A stretch of DNA of 10,751 nucleotides, taken from contig CANGUQ010000096.1 of the NCBI GenBank assembly GCA_947456915.1, positions 1-10,751 on the forward strand, written 5' to 3'. Shown here in pieces: positions 5,941 to 10,751 of the stretch (positions are counted from its first letter, which is position 1; each line of letters begins with the position of its first letter). The notes under the pieces were generated by a model. That model was not told the origin of the DNA. It saw only the letters and a list, made by a program, of their open reading frames with translations, and ran no database searches. Source of the stretch: Betaproteobacteria bacterium (GTDB lineage Bacteria > Pseudomonadota > Gammaproteobacteria > Burkholderiales > CAIKXV01). The translations under genes and the position numbers were made by a program.

Positions 5941-6903
5941 ATGGTCCGCTACCTGAGTGAAGCCGACATCCGCGCCGTGCTGACGATGCCGATCGCGATC
6001 GACTGCGTCGAACGCGCGTTCATCGATCGCGCCGAAGGCAAGGCCTTCGACATACCGCGGCGACGCACGCGGCAGCCCGGCGGTCACCTGCACATCCTGC
6101 AGGGGGCCGCACCGCAGATCAACACCATCGGCTTCAAGGCCTACTACCTGCGCCCGGACCGCTCGCGCACCTTCCTCGTGCACCTGATCAACCACGCCCA
6201 GGGCAACCTCGAAGCGATGCTGGAAGGCGACTGGATGGGGCAGATGCGCACCGGCGCGGCCACCGGCGTGGCCGCGAAGTACCTCGCGCGCGAGGATGCC
6301 GCGGTGGTCGGACTGTTCGGCACGGGCCGGCATGCCGTCACGCAGCTCGAGGCCGTGTGCGCAGTGCGCGCGATCCGCGAAGTGAAAGTGTTCGGCCGCA
6401 ATGTCGAGCGCCGGCAGCGGTTCTGCGACGAGATGTCGAAGAAGCTCGACACGCTGGTGCGTCCGGCGGTGTCGCGCGAAGAGGCGGTGCGCGGCTCGGA
6501 CATCATCGTGATCATGACCCGCTCCGACGAGCCGTTGTTCGACGGTGCGTGGCTCGAGTCCGGGCAGTTCGTCTCCGCGACCGGCGCCAACGCGCTCAAT
6601 CGGCGCGAGATCGACCTCACTGCGGTACGCCGCTGCGATGTCATCGCCGTCGACTCGGTGGAAGTGGCGATGGGCGAGTGCGGCGACCTGCTCGCGGCGG
6701 TCGAGACCGGCCTCGTCTACTGGGAGAACATCCCGACGCTGGGCGATATCATCGTCGGACGCCGCCCCGGGCGCACCAGCGCGCAGCAGATCGCGCTGTA
6801 CGAGTCGCACGGCATGGCCCTGCAGGACCTCTACACCGGCCGGCGCGTGCTGGAACTGGCCAGCGCGCGCGGGCTCGGCATCGATCTGCCGATCGGCGGC
6901 TGA
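5941..6903 (+). CDS. Ornithine cyclodeaminase / mu-crystallin family dehydrogenase
   Basis: A 320-residue NAD(P)-binding protein of the OCD/mu-crystallin family. Characterised members include ornithine cyclodeaminase, alanine dehydrogenase, Delta1-pyrroline-2-carboxylate reductase and other imine or opine-type reductases, so the substrate is open. Visible hallmarks are YLSEADIRAVLTM at the N-terminus, GFKAYY with K66, the family signature QMRTGAATGVAAKYLA with R103 (101-116), the Rossmann loop GLFGTGRHAVTQLEAV (124-139), KVFGRN at the next strand, SDIIVIMTRS, SATGANALNRREID and AVDSVEVAMGECGDL. Length is normal for the family. No Shine-Dalgarno is evident before the ATG. It opens a plus-strand run with a 3-hydroxyisobutyrate-dehydrogenase-family gene 56 bp downstream and is divergent from the CoA-transferase operon. 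Confidence 0.88.
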   Translation: MVRYLSEADIRAVLTMPIAIDCVERAFIDRAEGKAFDIPRRRTRQPGGHLHILQGAAPQINTIGFKAYYLRPDRSRTFLVHLINHAQGNLEAMLEGDWMGQMRTGAATGVAAKYLAREDAAVVGLFGTGRHAVTQLEAVCAVRAIREVKVFGRNVERRQRFCDEMSKKLDTLVRPAVSREEAVRGSDIIVIMTRSDEPLFDGAWLESGQFVSATGANALNRREIDLTAVRRCDVIAVDSVEVAMGECGDLLAAVETGLVYWENIPTLGDIIVGRRPGRTSAQQIALYESHGMALQDLYTGRRVLELASARGLGIDLPIGG

Positions 6904-6959
6904 AGTACGCAACCGCCCCCCACGGCAGCCTCATCCACAGAGCGAATCGGGAGATCGCC

Positions 6960-7874
6960 ATGAGCACGTTCAGCTACACCGTCGGCTTCGTCGGCCTTGG
7001 CAACATGGGACAGCCGATGGTGCGGCGTCTCGCCGCAGCCGGCCACCGGCTGCACCTCTACGACATCGACCACGCGCGTACCGAAGCCCTCGCCGCCGAG
7101 GTGCAGGCCACCGCTGCTCCTTCACTCGCGGCGCTGGGCAAGGCAACCGACGTGGTGATCACGATGCTGCCCGACGGGAAGACGGTGCGGCGGGTGCTGC
7201 TCGGCGGCGAGGGTGCGGCCGATGCGATCGTGCCTTCGCTGCCGGCGGACGCGATCGTGATCGACATGAGTTCGTCCTCGCCGGTGGGTACCCGCGCGCT
7301 GGGCAAGGAACTCGCCGCGCGGCGTATCCGGCTGGTCGACGCTCCGGTCTCGGGCGGCGTGCGCCGTGCGCGCGATGGCACGCTCGCGATCATGCTCGGC
7401 GGCGATCCCGGGATATTCGAGTGCATCGAACAGGTACTGGCGCCGATGGGCAAGACGATGCTCGCCGGAGGGCTGGGTGCGGGCCACGCGATCAAGGCGC
7501 TCAACAACTACGTGTCCGCCGCCGGCCTGCTCGCCGCATGCGAGGCGGTGCGGGCAGGCGCGCGCTTCGGACTCGATCCGGACACGATCGTCGACATCAT
7601 CAATGCCTCGACCGGCGTGAACAACAGTACGCAGAACAAGATGAAGCCGTTCGTCATCTCCGGCACCTACGCCGACGGTTTCGGGCTCGCGCTGATGGCG
7701 AAGGATCTGCGCACGGCACTGGAGGTGGCCGAAGCCTCGGGCACGCCGACCGCTCTCGCGCCGACCCTGGTACGCATCTGGGAGGAGGCCGAGCGCAGTC
7801 TCGGCGCGCGCGACGATCCGGGCATCAACCACACTGCGATCGACCGCTACCTCGGCATGCTCGACACCCGGTGA
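6960..7874 (+). CDS. 3-hydroxyisobutyrate dehydrogenase family oxidoreductase
   Basis: A 304-residue beta-hydroxyacid dehydrogenase of the family containing 3-hydroxyisobutyrate dehydrogenase and tartronate semialdehyde reductase. All four family signatures are present: the dinucleotide loop GFVGLGNMGQPM (9-20), the substrate loop DAPVSGG (127-133), the catalytic segment GAGHAIKALNN (173-183) with K179 and N183, and AKDLRTAL (247-254) with K248 and D249. D35 at the end of the second strand (LYDID) points to NAD+ rather than NADP+. The ATG has GGGAG about 6 nt upstream. It is likely cotranscribed with the OCD-family gene before it and possibly with the patatin gene 49 bp after it. The exact substrate is unknown; with a CoA transferase and a tartrate-dehydratase-like gene nearby, a small hydroxy acid is plausible. 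Confidence 0.9.
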   Translation: MSTFSYTVGFVGLGNMGQPMVRRLAAAGHRLHLYDIDHARTEALAAEVQATAAPSLAALGKATDVVITMLPDGKTVRRVLLGGEGAADAIVPSLPADAIVIDMSSSSPVGTRALGKELAARRIRLVDAPVSGGVRRARDGTLAIMLGGDPGIFECIEQVLAPMGKTMLAGGLGAGHAIKALNNYVSAAGLLAACEAVRAGARFGLDPDTIVDIINASTGVNNSTQNKMKPFVISGTYADGFGLALMAKDLRTALEVAEASGTPTALAPTLVRIWEEAERSLGARDDPGINHTAIDRYLGMLDTR

Positions 7875-7923
7875 TCGCCGCGGGAGCGGGCTGACGCCGC
7901 GCCGACCACGTCGCCGGACATCC

Positions 7924-8943
7924 ATGACCAGCGAAGGCAAACCGATCAATCTCGCCCTGCAGGGTGGCGGCGCGCACGGCGCCTTCACCTGGGGCGTGAT
8001 CGACCGCCTGCTCGAGGACGGGCGGCTGCAGGTCGAGGCGCTCGTGGGCACGAGCGCCGGTGCCATGAATGCAGCGGTGACCGTGCACGGGCTGCTCGCC
8101 GGCGGGCATGACGGCGCCCGCGAGGCGCTCGAACGCTTCTGGCGCGCGGTGTCGCGCGCCGCACTGTTCTCGCCGATGAAGCCCTTCGCACTGGACAGCT
8201 GGATGTCGATCGGCAACCTCGATTTCTCGCCGATGTTCCAGTGGTTCGACGCGATGACCCGGATGCTCTCGCCCTACCAGATGAATCCGGCGAACTTCAA
8301 TCCGCTGCGCGAGATCCTGCGCGAGCAGATCGACTTCGAGCGCATCCGCAGGAATCGCCACCACAAGCTGTTCGTGTGCGCGACGAACGTGATGACCGGT
8401 CGCATCAAGGTGTTCGACACCGCCAGCATGAGCTGCGAAACCGTCCTCGCCTCGGCCTGCCTGCCGTTCCTGTACCAGTCGGTCGAAATCGAAGGCGAGT
8501 ACTTCTGGGACGGGGGCTACATGGGCAACCCGCCGCTGTTTCCGCTGTTCTACGAGTGCGAGAGCCGGGACATCCTGCTGGTGATGATCAACCCGATCCA
8601 GCTCTCCGACGTGCCGCAGACCTCGACCGAGATCTTCGACCGCATCAACGAGCTGTCTTTCAACTCCAATCTGATGCGCGAGATGCGCGCGATCAAGTTC
8701 GTCTCCGATCTGATCGACGGCGGCTTCACCGACGGCGGGCGGCTCAGGCGCATGCTGATCCACACCGTGGATGCCGAGGACCAGATGCGCCGGCTGTCCA
8801 CCTCCTCGAAGCTCAATGCGAGCTGGGAATTCCTGATCTGGCTGCGCGATCTGGGCCGCGCGCGCGCCCAGGCATTCCTCGACGACCACTACGCGACGAT
8901 CGGCCACAGTTCGTCGACCGACATCGTCGAGCGTTTTCTCTGA
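7924..8943 (+). CDS. Patatin-like phospholipase family protein
   Basis: A 339-residue patatin-fold lipid acyl hydrolase using a Ser-Asp dyad. The oxyanion-hole motif GGGAHGAF is at 14-21, the nucleophile elbow GTSAGA at 42-47 with S44, and the acid DGG at 196-198 with D196. No signal peptide or membrane helix is seen, so a cytoplasmic or inner-membrane-surface site is likely. Related single-domain patatins are frequent in betaproteobacteria, often near 3-hydroxybutyrate dehydrogenase genes. A link to polyhydroxyalkanoate metabolism is only a suggestion here. Start: the ATG immediately precedes the first strand (KPINLALQGGG), with only a weak GGA upstream. It follows the 3-hydroxyisobutyrate-dehydrogenase-family gene by 49 bp and faces the tartrate-dehydratase-like gene convergently. 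Confidence 0.92.
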   Translation: MTSEGKPINLALQGGGAHGAFTWGVIDRLLEDGRLQVEALVGTSAGAMNAAVTVHGLLAGGHDGAREALERFWRAVSRAALFSPMKPFALDSWMSIGNLDFSPMFQWFDAMTRMLSPYQMNPANFNPLREILREQIDFERIRRNRHHKLFVCATNVMTGRIKVFDTASMSCETVLASACLPFLYQSVEIEGEYFWDGGYMGNPPLFPLFYECESRDILLVMINPIQLSDVPQTSTEIFDRINELSFNSNLMREMRAIKFVSDLIDGGFTDGGRLRRMLIHTVDAEDQMRRLSTSSKLNASWEFLIWLRDLGRARAQAFLDDHYATIGHSSSTDIVERFL

Positions 8944-8962
8944 CCACCGCGCCCGCGGGCGT

Positions 8963-8980
8963 CCGGCGCTGCCTCGCCGG
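8963..8980. terminator. Possible bidirectional hairpin between convergent genes
   Basis: CCGGCG-CTGCCT-CGCCGG is a perfect 6-bp stem with a 6-nt loop. It sits in the 85-bp gap between the convergent patatin and tartrate-dehydratase-like genes. There is no T-run on either side. It may slow or end transcription from both sides, or it may be only GC-rich chance pairing. Confidence 0.3.
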
Positions 8981-9028
8981 TCGCGGACCTCGCGCCGCGG
9001 CGACGCGCGCCGCCTCGGCAGTGCCGGT

Positions 9029-10192
9029 TCAGGTCATCTGCTTCATCAGCGCGTACAGCGCGTTCTGCCCCTCGAAACCGATGCCTGGCCGCTGCGGCAG
9101 CGCGAGCCAGCCGTCGGCAACGCGCGCGTCATCGGCAAACCCGGCGAACGCCCCGAACACGCCCGGGTAGGCCTCGCAGCCGCCCAGCCCGAATCCCGCC
9201 ACGATGTGCAGCGTCATCTGGTTGCCGCCGTGCGGGAAGACCCGCTCCCGCGACCAGCCCAGCGCCCGCATCGCTGCCAGCGTGCGCGAGAACTGCACGA
9301 TGCCGTAGCTCTGCGGCACGTCGGTCTGGATGAAGTCGCGTTCCGGTTGCAGGCCGCCGAAGCGGAGCAGGTTCACCACGTCCTGTGTCGAGAACAGGTT
9401 CTCGCCGGTGCCGATCGGCGCGCCGTAACGGTCCGAGAACTCCGCCAGCAGCGCGTAGTCGAGCGGATCGGTGGGCTCCTCGAACCACTTCAGCCGGTAC
9501 CGACCGAACGCCTGCGCGTAGGCGAGCGCGCGGGCGCGGTCGAAACCGGCATTGGCGTCGACCGCGAGGCGCCCGCTGTCGCCGACGAAGTCGAGCGCAG
9601 CCTCGACCCGCCTGACGTCCTCGTCGAGCGTTGCGCCGCCGACCTTGATCTTCATCACGTCGTAGCCTTCGTCGAACTTCGCTCGGATCTCGTCGAGCAG
9701 TTCGGGGATGCCCTTGCCCGGTTCGTACCAGCCACCGCCGACGTAGCAGGCGATGCGTTCGGGCGCGACTCCTCCGTTGTAACGATCGGCGAGCACGCGG
9801 TACAGCGGCTTGCCCTCGATCTTGGCCACGGCATCCCAGACCGCGACCTCGATCGTGCCGATGGCGACCGAGCGCTCGGTGTGCCCTCCTGGCTTCTCGC
9901 GCTGCATCATGCAGCCGAGCACCCGTTCCGGATCGAGGTTGCGCCCGTCGGGGGCAAGCAGCGAATCCGGCGCCGCCTTCAGGACGCGCGGTATGAAGCG
10001 CGCGCGCATCTGCGCGCCGCAGGCGTAGCGCCCGGTGGAGTTGAACGCGTAACCGATGACCGGCCTGCCCTCGCGGATCACGTCGGTGATCACCGCGACC
10101 ACCGAGGTGGTCATCTCGCTGAAGTCGAATACGGCGTTGCGCAGGCTCGAATTGAGCGCCACGGCCGTTTCACGGATGTCGACGATGCGCAT
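9029..10192 (-). CDS. D-tartrate dehydratase-like enzyme (mandelate racemase subgroup, enolase superfamily)
   Basis: A 387-residue cytoplasmic, Mg2+-dependent acid-sugar dehydratase. Members of the enolase superfamily remove the proton alpha to a carboxylate and eliminate water. D-tartrate dehydratase (TarD, known from Bradyrhizobium) makes oxaloacetate from D-tartrate. N-terminal capping region (about 1-130): SSLRNAVFDFSEMTTSVVAV, then GYAFNSTGRY and EKPGGHTERSVAIGT. In the barrel, K181 and K183 in MKIKVGG are the base motif, metal ligands are D212 (VDANAG), E238 (WFEEP) and E264 (GTGENLFS), and H321 is in FPHGGNQ. From memory these are one residue off the TarD positions, and the N-terminal blocks closely resemble TarD, so this is the best functional guess; another acid-sugar dehydratase is possible. 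The ATG has GAGGAG 5-6 nt upstream. It lies 43 bp after the FkbM gene. Confidence 0.85.
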   Translation of the reverse strand: MRIVDIRETAVALNSSLRNAVFDFSEMTTSVVAVITDVIREGRPVIGYAFNSTGRYACGAQMRARFIPRVLKAAPDSLLAPDGRNLDPERVLGCMMQREKPGGHTERSVAIGTIEVAVWDAVAKIEGKPLYRVLADRYNGGVAPERIACYVGGGWYEPGKGIPELLDEIRAKFDEGYDVMKIKVGGATLDEDVRRVEAALDFVGDSGRLAVDANAGFDRARALAYAQAFGRYRLKWFEEPTDPLDYALLAEFSDRYGAPIGTGENLFSTQDVVNLLRFGGLQPERDFIQTDVPQSYGIVQFSRTLAAMRALGWSRERVFPHGGNQMTLHIVAGFGLGGCEAYPGVFGAFAGFADDARVADGWLALPQRPGIGFEGQNALYALMKQMT

Positions 10193-10235
10193 CTGTGCTC
10201 CTCGGAAGAATGCCCGGCGAATGCGGGGCGCAGCC

Positions 10236-10751
10236 TCAGCGCCCGAACAGCGCCTTCAGCCTGCGCCTGGCCACGCGAAACGGCAGCCCGATCCCTGCCT
10301 TGCGCAAGAACTGCCAGCGCCCGCGCAGGGACAGGGGGAAGGGCACCGAACGCGGCACGTACCAGTCGTTGTACTCGGTGCGGCGCACCCGGCGGTAACC
10401 GGCGCGCGCGAGCGCGCGGCGTTTCGCATGATCGAACCCATGATCCTCGCACAGCGCGAGCCGCGGCTGCCAGCGCGCGAGATCGAAGCCCTTCAGCACC
10501 TCGGTCTCGTAGCCCTCCACGTCGGGCGACAGGAAATCGATGCGGTCGAGACCGGCCTCGCGCACGATCGCGTCCAGCCTATCGAGTTCCACGTCCACGC
10601 GCTCGACCGCTTCGTGGCGGGTGAACACGCGCTCGGGCTCGAACGCGGCGTTGGTGCCGAGCACGGTGAGTGTCATCGTGCGACCGCTGCAGCCCGGCGC
10701 GCCGCACGCCTTCTGCACGATGGTCGCGTGCCGCCGCGCGCGCAGCGCCCG
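10236..10751 (-). CDS. FkbM family SAM-dependent methyltransferase, C-terminal part
   Basis: The last 171 residues of a gene whose start lies beyond the right edge; the frame is open to the final base. FkbM-family enzymes are SAM-dependent O-methyltransferases acting on sugars, glycans or secondary metabolites. Visible features are a strand ATIVQKACGAP near the cut end, VDVELDRLDAIVREAGLDRIDFL and the hallmark DVEGYETEVLKGFDL (residues 77-91 from the edge). Next come a further strand PRLALCED and the tail segment GYRRVRRTEYNDWYVPR. The C-terminus (about 35 residues) is strongly basic and looks like an extension beyond the catalytic domain. The SAM-binding glycine motif is expected upstream and is not in the window. 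The following tartrate-dehydratase-like gene has its own Shine-Dalgarno. Cotranscription is possible from the 43-bp gap, but a functional link is not obvious. Confidence 0.8.
   Translation of the reverse strand, partial: RALRARRHATIVQKACGAPGCSGRTMTLTVLGTNAAFEPERVFTRHEAVERVDVELDRLDAIVREAGLDRIDFLSPDVEGYETEVLKGFDLARWQPRLALCEDHGFDHAKRRALARAGYRRVRRTEYNDWYVPRSVPFPLSLRGRWQFLRKAGIGLPFRVARRRLKALFGR

Noticed and set aside
5887..6912. A 341-codon minus-strand open frame opposite the OCD-family gene
   Set aside because: It is an antisense shadow with no recognisable motif; the plus strand carries the Rossmann and RTGAATG signatures.
6357..6959. An in-frame upstream extension of the 3-hydroxyisobutyrate-dehydrogenase-family gene into the OCD-family gene, read as a possible fusion
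   Set aside because: The extension is Arg-rich out-of-frame OCD sequence. The ATG at 6960 has a good Shine-Dalgarno and sits directly before the dinucleotide-binding strand.
7825..8907. A 360-codon minus-strand open frame opposite the patatin gene
   Set aside because: It contains no conserved motif, while the opposite strand has GGGAHGAF, GTSAGA and DGG in the right order and spacing.
9206..10624. A 472-codon plus-strand open frame spanning the tartrate-dehydratase-like gene and part of the FkbM gene
   Set aside because: It runs antisense across two unrelated genes and their gap, which marks it as a composition artefact.

Overview
The window is GC-rich DNA of a bacterial chromosome. The genes are dense, start codons are often GTG, and adjacent genes of an operon overlap by 4 bp. 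The gene families (a DsbC with a CPFC active site, CaiB-type CoA transferase, patatin-like phospholipase, D-tartrate-dehydratase-like enolase-superfamily protein, FkbM methyltransferase) suggest a betaproteobacterium, possibly of the Burkholderiales or a neighbouring order. That placement is inference from protein style; no rRNA or tRNA is present. I saw no CRISPR array, phage gene, transposase or toxin-antitoxin pair.

Layout from left to right. (1) 1-2402, minus strand: three Major Facilitator Superfamily genes read right to left, each joined to the next by a 4-bp stop/start overlap (GTGA, then ATGA). The first two are clear paralogues. The third belongs to the UMF1/Atg22-like group and is cut by the window edge. 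(2) 2403-2761: a non-coding stretch with a hairpin around the ribosome binding site of the first MFS gene, a candidate promoter, two small palindromes, and a 91-bp element with inverted REP-like ends. (3) 2762-3706, minus: a periplasmic DsbC-type disulfide isomerase. (4) 3804-5740, minus: a class III (CaiB/BaiF) CoA transferase followed by a crotonase-fold protein, overlapping by GTGA. (5) 5741-5940: a divergent promoter region. (6) 5941-8943, plus: an ornithine cyclodeaminase/mu-crystallin-family dehydrogenase, a 3-hydroxyisobutyrate-dehydrogenase-family protein and a patatin-like phospholipase. (7) 9029-10751, minus: an FkbM-family methyltransferase cut by the right edge, then a D-tartrate-dehydratase-like enzyme.

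How they fit together: the centre looks like accessory carbon metabolism of organic or hydroxy acids and their CoA esters. The CoA transferase and crotonase protein would handle an acyl-CoA. The two NAD(P)-dependent dehydrogenases and the sugar-acid dehydratase would handle small keto, imino or hydroxy acids. The MFS genes could move substrates, but they are separated from the enzymes by dsbC, so a link is speculative. No transcriptional regulator is present. Most of the window is ordinary. The features most worth a second look are the hairpin holding the first MFS gene's Shine-Dalgarno sequence, the paired inverted repeat at 2592-2682, the tandem translationally coupled MFS paralogues, and the crotonase-fold protein that lacks both usual hydratase glutamates.
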